The notes beneath the pieces were generated by a model that worked only from the letters and a program-made list of their open reading frames with translations, searched no databases and was not told the DNA's origin. Below are positions 1 to 7,679 of a DNA stretch of 9,121 bases, piece after piece. The position numbers were made by a program, and so were the translations under genes. This DNA is from Moraxellaceae bacterium (GTDB lineage: Bacteria; Pseudomonadota; Gammaproteobacteria; Pseudomonadales; Ketobacteraceae). Numbering within the stretch: the first letter of the stretch is position 1; every line of letters begins with the position of its first letter. The stretch covers positions 9,103 through 18,223 of the forward strand of contig NVVG01000003.1 of the NCBI GenBank assembly GCA_002402125.1, read 5' to 3'.

Positions 1-1035
1 TTTGCCAAAGATGTGGTTCGCCCTGCGGCGATGGATGCGGATGACAAGGCTCGCGTTCCTGAACACGTAATAACCCAAACCACCGAGTTAGGTCTTACTT
101 TCTTTGCAGTTCCAGAAGAGTTGGGTGGCGCCGCCGCCGAACGTTCACCGGTGACCAACATGCTCGTCACCGAAGAGTTGGCTTACGGCGACATGGGTAT
201 TGCCGTTGCCACACTTGCGCCCATTGGCGTTGCCACTGCTCTCACTCATTGGGGCACGGCAGCACAACAATCAAAATACTTACCGGCTTTCTTAGATGAC
301 AAACCTTTAGTTGCTACCATCGCCGTTACCGAGAGCAATGTGTTATTCGATCCTAACCAATTAACCACCACCGCCAAGTTGGTTGGCAGTGGTTATATTC
401 TACACGGTGAAAAATCGGGCATTGTATTGGCAGAAAACAGCGAACTGTTTTTAGTAGCCGCCAATTTAGAAAATACAGGGCCACGCATATTTATTGTCGA
501 AAGCAGCACCGAAGGCGTCACCGTCACCACGGACCCCGCCATGGGCCTAAAAGCCGCGCAACTGGGCAGAATTAATTTTAACAATGTACAGGTAAACTGC
601 GACTGTTTGCTAGGTGATAACGATTTCGACTACCAAACATTTATCAACCTATCTCGATTGGCTTGGTGCTCGTTAGCACTGGGTACCGCCAAAGCCGTAT
701 TGGATTACACCATTACCTATGTTAATGAGCGCGAAGCCTTTGGTGAGCCCATCAGTCACCGTCAGTCTGTCGCCTTCATGGTTGCCAATATTGGCATTGA
801 ACTTGAGGGCATGAAATTGCTCACCCAACGCGCCGTTACCCGCGCGGAGAAAGGCCTCGACTTTACCCGCGAAGCCTATCTGGCCCACATCTTTTGTGCC
901 GAGAAATCCATGGAAATTGGCACCAACGGCGTGCAACTATTAGGCGGCCATGGTTTTACCAAAGAACATCCAGTAGAACGCTGGTACAGAGATCTTCGAT
1001 CGATCGCAATTAGTGAAGGCGGACTTCACCTGTAG
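1..1035 (+). CDS. Acyl-CoA dehydrogenase, 5'-truncated by window edge (FadE24-like partner subunit)
   Basis: The reading frame is open from base 1 (it begins Phe-Ala-Lys-Asp-Val-Val-Arg-Pro), so the true start lies upstream; the GTG at 13 is an internal Val codon. The 344 visible residues have the acyl-CoA dehydrogenase fold order: an alpha-helical N domain, a beta middle domain (about 100-195) and a helical C domain. Roughly 20-40 N-terminal residues are missing compared with the usual 380-400. Family members are FAD flavoproteins that oxidise acyl-CoA to trans-2-enoyl-CoA in the cytoplasm. The flavin signature is atypical: the usual TEP..GSD is replaced by VTESN followed by LFDPNQL. The protein ends SEGGLHL, with a Glu (visible residue 339) where YEGT-type enzymes carry the catalytic base. 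A second dehydrogenase gene follows after 107 bp, which suggests two subunits of one heteromeric enzyme. From memory it resembles mycobacterial FadE24. Family assignment is secure; substrate and partnership are inferred. Confidence 0.93.
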   Translation, partial: FAKDVVRPAAMDADDKARVPEHVITQTTELGLTFFAVPEELGGAAAERSPVTNMLVTEELAYGDMGIAVATLAPIGVATALTHWGTAAQQSKYLPAFLDDKPLVATIAVTESNVLFDPNQLTTTAKLVGSGYILHGEKSGIVLAENSELFLVAANLENTGPRIFIVESSTEGVTVTTDPAMGLKAAQLGRINFNNVQVNCDCLLGDNDFDYQTFINLSRLAWCSLALGTAKAVLDYTITYVNEREAFGEPISHRQSVAFMVANIGIELEGMKLLTQRAVTRAEKGLDFTREAYLAHIFCAEKSMEIGTNGVQLLGGHGFTKEHPVERWYRDLRSIAISEGGLHL

Positions 1036-1090
1036 ATAACCCTTACTTACTCGCTACATCTTATAGCTACGACTATTAGGTCACCAGGCA

Positions 1091-1115
1091 CGGGATATAA
1101 ACACCAGACATCCCG
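1091..1115 (+). other. Small inverted repeat in the leader between the two dehydrogenase genes
   Basis: CGGGAT (1091-1096) pairs with ATCCCG (1110-1115) across a 13-nt loop, 15 nt ahead of the Shine-Dalgarno sequence of the next gene. No T-tract follows, so it is not an intrinsic terminator. It could be a weak mRNA hairpin, for example one affecting stability between co-transcribed genes, or chance. The rest of the 107-bp gap shows nothing I can name. Confidence 0.3.
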
Positions 1116-1142
1116 CCCACAAATGCTTTCGAGGACACGATT

Positions 1143-2345
1143 ATGTTATTAGAACTCCCTAAAAAAATAACCGCTCTTAAAAAAATGACCCACCAACTCG
1201 CCAACGAAATGTTGCGCCCCATATCCAGAAAATATGACCTAGCCGAACACGAATATCCCACCGAGCTAGATATGGTTGCCTCCATGCTGGACGGCATGAA
1301 TGAGGGCAATGAAAGTGGCGTTGGTGCGGGCGAAGCCAGCCAAAAGAAAAAGCGCGAGCCAGGTTCGGTGAGCAATGGCAGCAACATGATCGCTATTGCC
1401 GGTATAGAAGAGTTTTGCTGGGGAGATGTCGGTTTATTACTAACACTGCCTCGCCAGGGGCTTGGCAATGCGGCAATTTCTGCTGTCGCCAATGAAGAGC
1501 AACTTAAACGCTTCAAAAACAAATGGGCCGCCATGGCAATCACCGAGCCGAATACCGGTTCTGATTCTGCATCGATCACCACCACCGCCAAGAAGGATGG
1601 TGACCACTACGTGCTTAATGGTGAGAAGATCTTTATCACCTGTGGTGCCAGAGCCGATATTATCGTGGTCTGGGCTACCCTAGACAAAGACATTGGCCGG
1701 GCCGCAATAAAGTCATTTGCAGTTGAACAGGGGACACCAGGCATGGACCTTATTCGCCTGGAGCATAAGCTTGGTATCAAAGCATCAGATACCGCAGCGG
1801 TGATGTTTACCGACTGCAGGGTTCATAAAGACAATTTACTGGGCGATGAAGAGATCAATGTCGAGAAAGGCTTTGCCGGAGTGATGGAAACCTTTGATAA
1901 CACGCGACCGTTAGTCGCTGCCATGGCTGTTGGACTTGCCAAGGCGTCTCTGGATCAAGCTAACAATCTGCTCAAGTCACACCTTAAAATGGACTACAGC
2001 ACCCCTATCAACAATGTGAGTGCTGTTGAGGCCGAACTCTATAAAATGGAAGCCGATTGGGAAGCGGCTCGACTGTTAACCTACAAGGCTGCGTGGATGG
2101 CCGACAACGGCATGCCCAATTCAAAAGACGCCTCCATTGCAAAGGCAAAGGCAGGCCGTGTCTGCAATCACATTACGCTAAAATGTGTAGAACTTTGCTC
2201 TAGTCTTGGATATAGCGAAACTGAATTATTAGAAAAATGGGCAAGAGACTCAAAAATTCTTGATATATTTGAAGGAACCCAACAAATTCAACAGCTTATC
2301 GTAGCCAGAAGACTGCTAGGAAAGAATTCTTCTGAACTAAAATAA
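1143..2345 (+). CDS. Acyl-CoA dehydrogenase (FadE23-like)
   Basis: A complete 400-residue FAD-dependent acyl-CoA dehydrogenase catalysing acyl-CoA to trans-2-enoyl-CoA, the first step of beta-oxidation. The start is supported by GAGGA at 1131-1135, seven bases before the ATG. The canonical signature ITEPNTGSD lies at residues 133-141, followed by the LNGEK strand (158-162). The C-terminal IFEGTQQIQ motif puts the expected catalytic base at Glu377. Length is normal for the family. A Lys/Glu/Gly-rich segment at about 60-80 sits in the N-terminal helical domain and looks like a surface insertion. It lies 107 bp after another, less canonical dehydrogenase on the same strand and just before a terminator, so the two are probably co-transcribed and may form an alpha2beta2 enzyme. 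From memory the C terminus (EKWARDSKILDIFEGT and onward) is very close to mycobacterial FadE23. Chain-length preference cannot be read from the sequence. Confidence 0.96.
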   Translation: MLLELPKKITALKKMTHQLANEMLRPISRKYDLAEHEYPTELDMVASMLDGMNEGNESGVGAGEASQKKKREPGSVSNGSNMIAIAGIEEFCWGDVGLLLTLPRQGLGNAAISAVANEEQLKRFKNKWAAMAITEPNTGSDSASITTTAKKDGDHYVLNGEKIFITCGARADIIVVWATLDKDIGRAAIKSFAVEQGTPGMDLIRLEHKLGIKASDTAAVMFTDCRVHKDNLLGDEEINVEKGFAGVMETFDNTRPLVAAMAVGLAKASLDQANNLLKSHLKMDYSTPINNVSAVEAELYKMEADWEAARLLTYKAAWMADNGMPNSKDASIAKAKAGRVCNHITLKCVELCSSLGYSETELLEKWARDSKILDIFEGTQQIQQLIVARRLLGKNSSELK

Positions 2346-2378
2346 CCCTAATAGCGCATTAATTGGGTTAATTTTAAC

Positions 2379-2404
2379 GGCAGGCCTCTGGCCTGCCATT
2401 TTTC
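2379..2404 (+). terminator. Rho-independent terminator of the dehydrogenase pair
   Basis: A perfect 8-bp stem, GGCAGGCC (2379-2386) with GGCCTGCC (2390-2397), closes a TCT loop and is followed by ATTTTTC. It begins 34 bp after the stop codon of the second acyl-CoA dehydrogenase and ends that transcription unit. Confidence 0.9.
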
Positions 2405-2617
2405 TTAGTCATCCAACACTTGACCATTGCCGAATCACCGAATATGATTAAAGGATTATTTGATCATTTATATGGATCGAGATATTAATATTACGTCGGC
2501 AGCAGATAGATTACTCGTACTGCATTTAAGTTCTTCCCATTGAACACGGAAGTTGAGCAGAAATCTGAAATTCTAATTCTATAGTTGTTTTGCTGCATTT
2601 TGTTTGACTAAATACTA

Positions 2618-2662
2618 TTAAATACTAAATTGTTAGGCACTGAATCGTTAAGTGCTAAATTC
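2618..2662. repeat. Three contiguous degenerate 15-bp direct repeats
   Basis: Units TTAAATACTAAATTG (2618-2632), TTAGGCACTGAATCG (2633-2647) and TTAAGTGCTAAATTC (2648-2662) follow each other with an exact 15-bp period. Units 1 and 2 differ at five positions, all transitions; units 1 and 3 differ at three positions, two of them transitions. Before the array, AAATACTA occurs twice (2610-2617 and 2620-2627). Looser relatives follow at 2706-2719, 2747-2760, 2763-2777 and 2790-2803, the last reading TTAAAAGCACTGAG. The array could be a multi-site protein target ahead of the cold-shock-domain gene or a decayed tandem duplication. Confidence 0.6.
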
Positions 2663-2786
2663 AAGCTTGAGAGAAATAACTGACTTGTTTCTAACAGGCT
2701 TATGCTAAGTAGTACTGATATAGCACCAATTTTAAATATACAAAGTTTAAACAGCACTGACGTTAAAAGTATCTGATAAACAGTAC

Positions 2787-2815
2787 TTGTTAAAAGCACT
2801 GAGAATAATTTAAAT
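2787..2815 (+). promoter_or_regulatory. Possible sigma70-type promoter for the cold-shock-domain gene
   Basis: TTGTTA (2787-2792) and TTAAAT (2810-2815) are separated by 17 bases; each matches four of six consensus positions. In such AT-rich DNA this could be chance. If used, transcription would start near 2822 and give a leader of about 74 nt that contains the hairpin at 2828-2859. Confidence 0.3.
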
Positions 2816-2827
2816 TTTTACATGCGA

Positions 2828-2859
2828 TACGAACCGGCATAGGATAATGCCATTTCGTA
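2828..2859 (+). other. Leader hairpin upstream of the cold-shock-domain gene
   Basis: TACGAA (2828-2833) pairs with TTCGTA (2854-2859), and inside it GGCAT (2836-2840) pairs with ATGCC (2847-2851) around an AGGATA loop, with a two-base internal loop between the stems. The right arm runs directly into ACCTCCT (2859-2865), the same sequence as the anti-Shine-Dalgarno of 16S rRNA. The start codon at 2896 has no good Shine-Dalgarno of its own; the best candidate, GAAG at 2880-2883, is 12 bases away. A leader structure that sets translation, as in known cold-shock genes, is a reasonable but unproven reading. Confidence 0.45.
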
Positions 2860-2895
2860 CCTCCTATCAAAACGCAAACGAAGATTGTTAGTTTT

Positions 2896-3729
2896 ATGAC
2901 CAGAAGTGTACAAGAAGACGATAAGCTTACCCCTGAAAAATCCATCGACAAAAGCGCTTTCAATAGAAGTGTATTAACGGGACTCGGGCGTGATTTACAA
3001 CTGCCGCAGTCTGTAGCGTTAGTCCAACTTAGAAAACACCAGGACGAAGTCGACCAGATGTGGTCCGATGACGCCAGCGTTGTTGATGCGACAAAATTCC
3101 TCTGCGACGCCGTGCGTGTCGACGCCAAGGATGATCCTGAACTTGGCTGGCTGGTTAGGGAAGAAGAAAGTAAACCTATGCTTACCATCAAGAAAAGCAT
3201 AAAGAAAATACCCCCAGCCGCCCCCCGTAAACCAAAGGCTCCTACCAGCCCTCCCTCTTCCGAAGCATCAACCGTTGAAGGTTGGACAATTTCCGTCGCG
3301 GCAGGAACTGCAGAGCATATTAATGGCATTATTCTTAATTTTGCGGGCAACCCAAACACCGATGATTTCTCGGTAAAACCGATCCATCAACCTAAAGAAC
3401 TTAATGCCATCGAGTCTGTCGGCATGATCAGAGAAGGTGTCAACGTTTATACCGACGCCTTCAACAAAGCCACCAAACAACGACTCACAGAACCTGCCAT
3501 TCAGTACGAGCTTGAAGAAGGCAAAACCCAAGGAACCGTAAAATGGTTCTCCGATAAGAAAGGTTTTGGGTTTATTTGTGCAGAACCTTACGAAGGCGAT
3601 ATTTTTGTTCATCACAAAGACATCGTTGGCAAAGGTTTTAGAAAGTTATTGGTAGGCCAACAAGTATCCTTTGTTGCTATCGAAGGCGATCGCGGCATCC
3701 AAGCTTCAGAGGTTACTGTACTCTCTTAA
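2896..3729 (+). CDS. Protein with C-terminal cold-shock domain and unrecognised N-terminal region
   Basis: A 277-residue protein. Residues 212-277 form a cold-shock domain (OB-fold that binds single-stranded RNA or DNA): GTVKWFSDKKGFGFI carries Trp217 and RNP1 (KGFGFI, 222-227), and IFVHH (236-240) is RNP2. Residues 1-95 are charged and probably helical, with no family I recognise. Residues 96-125 are a Lys/Pro/Ala/Ser-rich linker, and 126-205 is a second unrecognised segment. Classic cold-shock proteins are about 70 residues, so this is a long fusion. No signal peptide or membrane segment is seen, so it is expected in the cytoplasm. The ATG at 2896 is the first in-frame start after a stop at 2845, but its Shine-Dalgarno is very weak. 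The gene stands alone between two terminators, with no functional link to the fatty-acid genes. An RNA chaperone or regulator is inferred from the domain only. Confidence 0.88.
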   Translation: MTRSVQEDDKLTPEKSIDKSAFNRSVLTGLGRDLQLPQSVALVQLRKHQDEVDQMWSDDASVVDATKFLCDAVRVDAKDDPELGWLVREEESKPMLTIKKSIKKIPPAAPRKPKAPTSPPSSEASTVEGWTISVAAGTAEHINGIILNFAGNPNTDDFSVKPIHQPKELNAIESVGMIREGVNVYTDAFNKATKQRLTEPAIQYELEEGKTQGTVKWFSDKKGFGFICAEPYEGDIFVHHKDIVGKGFRKLLVGQQVSFVAIEGDRGIQASEVTVLS

Positions 3730-3781
3730 GTAGACAACGTACGCAGCTTAGACCTAGGGTTGTTAGTTAACATCGATAACA

Positions 3782-3832
3782 AGCCCCATAAAAAAACGCC
3801 CGTAATGGGCGTTTTTTTATGGGGCTGTTTTT
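3782..3832. terminator. Bidirectional rho-independent terminator between convergent genes
   Basis: A perfect 20-bp stem (3782-3801 with 3807-3826) closes a GTAAT loop. Its core, ACGCCC/GGGCGT, is flanked by A7 on the left and T7 on the right, so each strand reads a GC-rich hairpin followed by seven T. It serves the cold-shock-domain gene (+, ends 3729) and fadH (-, ends 3866). Confidence 0.93.
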
Positions 3833-3853
3833 AGTTCATGGTTTTTAAGACAT

Positions 3854-5917
<2,064 letters not shown>

Positions 5918-5985
5918 TTAAAGGCATGGACATTATGCTACCGAAAGTTAAGCACAAAAGTCTCGTTTTAATACCCCAAAAACAA

Positions 5986-6021
5986 AAAACGGCGAATACT
6001 GCACTGAGTATTCGCCGTTTT
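5986..6021 (-). terminator. Rho-independent terminator of the thiolase gene
   Basis: A 15-bp perfect stem (5986-6000 with 6007-6021) contains ACGGCGAATACT and closes a six-base loop. Read on the minus strand it runs into TTTTTTGTTTTT. It begins 25 bp after the thiolase stop codon, between that gene and fadH. Confidence 0.93.
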
Positions 6022-6046
6022 CACCTCAACCAGTATGACTACTGAT

Positions 6047-7327
6047 TTATTTCTCTAAGATTGCAGTCACGCCCTGTCCGCCCGCGGCGCAGATAGAAAT
6101 CAGACCACGACCAGATCCTTTCTCGTCTAGCAACTTAGCGAGTGTATGAATAATACGTCCACCTGTTGCTGCAAAGGGGTGTCCAGCAGCTAATGAGCTG
6201 CCTTTAACGTTAAGCTTGCTACGATCGATGGTACCTAGAACTTCTTTACGACCTAGCTTCTCTTTACAGAATTTGTCGTCATTTAGTGCTTTCAAGGTGT
6301 ATAACACTTGAGCAGCAAACGCTTCATGGATTTCGTAGAAATCAAAATCTTGCAGCTTGATGCCGGCACGATCTAATAGACGTGGGATGGCGTATGCTGG
6401 AGCAATCAATAGGCCTTCTTTCTTGCCGACAAAATCTACTGCGGCAACTTCGCTGAAGGTAAGGTATGCCAATACTGGCAGGTTACGCTCTTTGGCCCAT
6501 TCTTCTGATGCCATCAATACACATGATGCACCGTCAGTCAGTGGTGTGCTGTTAGCCGCTGTCATGGTGCCGTTTTCACGGTCAAAACATGGCTTTAATG
6601 TGCTTAGCTTTTCAATGGTAGTGTCGCCACGCAGGTTGTTGTCACGCTCTACACCGTTGAATGGTGTGATCATGTCGTCAAAGAAACCTTCATCGTAGGC
6701 TTTAGCCATGTTGATATGACTGTTAAAAGTTAACTGATCTTGATCTTCACGAGCGATATCCCATTCTTTTGCGGTCACTTCACAGTGCTCGCCCATGGAC
6801 AAACCGGTACGAGGCTCACCATTTGCGGGGATTAATGGGGCTAAGTGCTTTGGACGGAATCGTGAAATGGCTTTTAGTCGCTGTTGATTCGTCTTGGCGC
6901 GGTTAATATCCAAGAAAATACTGCGTAGGCCTTCACTCACACCGATAGGCGCATCACTGGTTGTATCAACACCACCGGCAATTGCTGAGTCGATCTGGCC
7001 CAAGGCGATTTTGTTGGCGACCAAGATGGCGGCTTCAAGGCCTGTACCACAAGCCTGCTGAATATCAAAAGAAGGGGTTTCTGGAGCCAATGTAGTATCC
7101 AGTACTGTCTCACGCACAAGGTTAAAGTCGCGAGAGTGCTTCATTACCGCTCCGCCAACAACTTCGCCTATTTTTTCACCAGTCAGATTGTAACGCTCAA
7201 TAAGGCCCTTTAACGCGGCACCAAACATTTCTTGGTTGCTAGCAGTAGAGTATGCAGTATTAGAACGAACGAATGGGATACGATTACCGCCAATAATGGC
7301 AACTCTTCTTACGGTACCTGCTTTCAT
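6047..7327 (-). CDS. Acetyl-CoA C-acyltransferase (3-ketoacyl-CoA thiolase, FadA2/FadI-like)
   Basis: A 426-residue thiolase that cleaves 3-ketoacyl-CoA with CoA to acetyl-CoA and a chain two carbons shorter, the last step of beta-oxidation. Visible catalytic motifs: nucleophile Cys93 in QQACGTG, HEAF at 334-337 (His in place of the Asn of the NEAF form, typical of the FadI/trifunctional-beta branch), His383 in GHPFAATGG and Cys413 in ICAAGGQG. Length is normal for the family. The start is supported by AGGA (plus-strand 7336-7339) eight bases before the ATG. It is divergent from a FabG4-like gene across 352 bp and has its own terminator. By recall the sequence is closer to mycobacterial FadA2 than to E. 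coli FadI, notably in SRDFNL, SKLNV and the C terminus. Degradative use is likely; biosynthetic condensation cannot be excluded. Confidence 0.96.
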   Translation of the reverse strand: MKAGTVRRVAIIGGNRIPFVRSNTAYSTASNQEMFGAALKGLIERYNLTGEKIGEVVGGAVMKHSRDFNLVRETVLDTTLAPETPSFDIQQACGTGLEAAILVANKIALGQIDSAIAGGVDTTSDAPIGVSEGLRSIFLDINRAKTNQQRLKAISRFRPKHLAPLIPANGEPRTGLSMGEHCEVTAKEWDIAREDQDQLTFNSHINMAKAYDEGFFDDMITPFNGVERDNNLRGDTTIEKLSTLKPCFDRENGTMTAANSTPLTDGASCVLMASEEWAKERNLPVLAYLTFSEVAAVDFVGKKEGLLIAPAYAIPRLLDRAGIKLQDFDFYEIHEAFAAQVLYTLKALNDDKFCKEKLGRKEVLGTIDRSKLNVKGSSLAAGHPFAATGGRIIHTLAKLLDEKGSGRGLISICAAGGQGVTAILEK

Positions 7328-7381
7328 GAGATTTTTCCTATCAATTCAGATGGATATGACATTAGTTGAAGTCCTCATTAT

Positions 7382-7447
7382 TGCAATAATTGTGCAAAAT
7401 AACGATGTAAAACAACGATGCCGAATAACTATGCAAAATAACGAGTG
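7382..7447. repeat. Tandem 13-bp repeat array (about five units) in the divergent promoter region
   Basis: Consensus CAAAATAACGATG with an exact 13-bp period. The copies are CAAAATAACGATG (7395-7407), TAAAACAACGATG (7408-7420; 11 of 13), CCGAATAACTATG (7421-7433; 10 of 13) and CAAAATAACGAGT (7434-7446; 11 of 13). A decayed copy, TGCAATAATTGTG (7382-7394; 7 of 13), precedes them. On the minus strand the unit reads CATCGTTATTTTG. The array overlaps the probable thiolase promoter. It is either a cluster of regulator sites or a slippage product. Confidence 0.75.
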
Positions 7448-7460
7448 CATATAGATGCAC
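7445..7460. promoter_or_regulatory. Operator-like palindrome
   Basis: GTGCAT (7445-7450) and ATGCAC (7455-7460) are perfect inverted arms around ATAG, giving a 16-bp dyad that abuts the 13-bp repeat array. Size and position suit a dimeric repressor such as the TetR-family proteins that often control acyl-CoA genes, but I do not recognise the site and no regulator gene is in the window. Confidence 0.45.
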
Positions 7461-7666
7461 AACTGACACTTAGCCTGACCCATAGTCTAATGATTGTCAT
7501 GAAACTTACATTGACTCTACGGCCAACCACAAACTAAGCTCGGTCAATTCCAAATTCGGTAAGACTCCTTTAATATACGCCCAACCCATTGGCCTCTTGC
7601 TATAGATGTATGCGGAATTTAACACTGTTGCGTATCCATACCAATGATTGATCACCCAACCCTACA

Positions 7667-7671
7667 AAGGA
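7667..7671 (+). promoter_or_regulatory. Ribosome binding site fixing the FabG start at 7680
   Basis: AAGGA lies eight bases before the ATG at 7680. The alternative in-frame ATG at 7644 has no comparable sequence upstream, and its 12 extra residues (MIDHPTLQRKTI) would be translated from the Shine-Dalgarno region itself, so 7680 is preferred. Confidence 0.85.
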
Positions 7672-7679
7672 AAACCATT

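Larger units (their letters stand above)
2405..2895. other. AT-rich intergenic region without a convincing gene
   Basis: About 490 bp between the dehydrogenase terminator and the cold-shock-domain gene. Positions 2405-2600 show no codon-like pattern and no repeat I can support. Positions 2604-2803 carry degenerate short repeats, and 2828-2859 forms a hairpin; both are listed separately. The only open frame of any length, on the minus strand at 2608-2799, would encode a hydrophobic, low-complexity 63-residue product from repeat-rich AT DNA and has no supporting feature. The region probably holds the promoter and leader of the downstream gene. Confidence 0.6.
7328..7679. promoter_or_regulatory. 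Divergent control region between thiolase and FabG genes
   Basis: A 352-bp gene-free stretch between two outward-facing genes must hold both promoters. It contains the 13-bp tandem repeats (7382-7447) and a 16-bp palindrome (7445-7460), listed separately; both are in the half nearer the thiolase. A minus-strand AATAAT (7377-7382), five of six matches to a -10 box, overlaps the edge of the repeat array. Toward the FabG gene TAATAT (7571-7576) could be a -10 box, but no good -35 box fits either site. An ATG at 7644 is in frame with the FabG gene but lacks a Shine-Dalgarno. Confidence 0.6.

Noticed and set aside
1076..1591. Minus-strand 171-codon frame opposite the second dehydrogenase
   Set aside because: It is antisense to a strongly supported gene, and its Ser/Ala-rich composition is typical of a shadow frame.
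2531..2558. Stretch containing GAACACGGAAGTTGAGC, one base off a conserved segment of Gram-positive-type 5S rRNA
   Set aside because: The sequence on either side does not continue as 5S rRNA, no partner helices can be formed, and the gammaproteobacterial 5S sequence differs here. Probably chance; an rRNA covariance-model search would settle it.
2632..2700. GTTAGGC with a downstream CTAAC, resembling integron attC core sites
   Set aside because: The internal paired arms of an attC site are missing, no integrase or cassette genes are present, and the GTTAGGC belongs to the 15-bp repeat array.
2608..2799. Minus-strand 63-codon frame in the AT-rich intergenic region
   Set aside because: It is built from the degenerate repeats, has no good ribosome binding site, and gives a hydrophobic low-complexity product.
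2790..3359. Minus-strand 189-codon frame opposite the cold-shock-domain gene
   Set aside because: It overlaps the real gene, whose C-terminal domain is unmistakable; the product shows no family resemblance.
7236..7454. Plus-strand 72-codon frame running from the thiolase start into the control region
   Set aside because: It overlaps the thiolase N terminus antisense and then runs through the 13-bp repeats; there is no ribosome binding site or recognisable product.
7511..7538. TTGACT at 7511-7516 as a -35 box for the FabG-like gene
   Set aside because: No acceptable -10 hexamer lies 16-18 bases downstream.
7644..7679. Upstream in-frame ATG of the FabG-like gene
   Set aside because: It has no Shine-Dalgarno, whereas the ATG at 7680 has AAGGA at eight bases and gives a protein start that fits the family.
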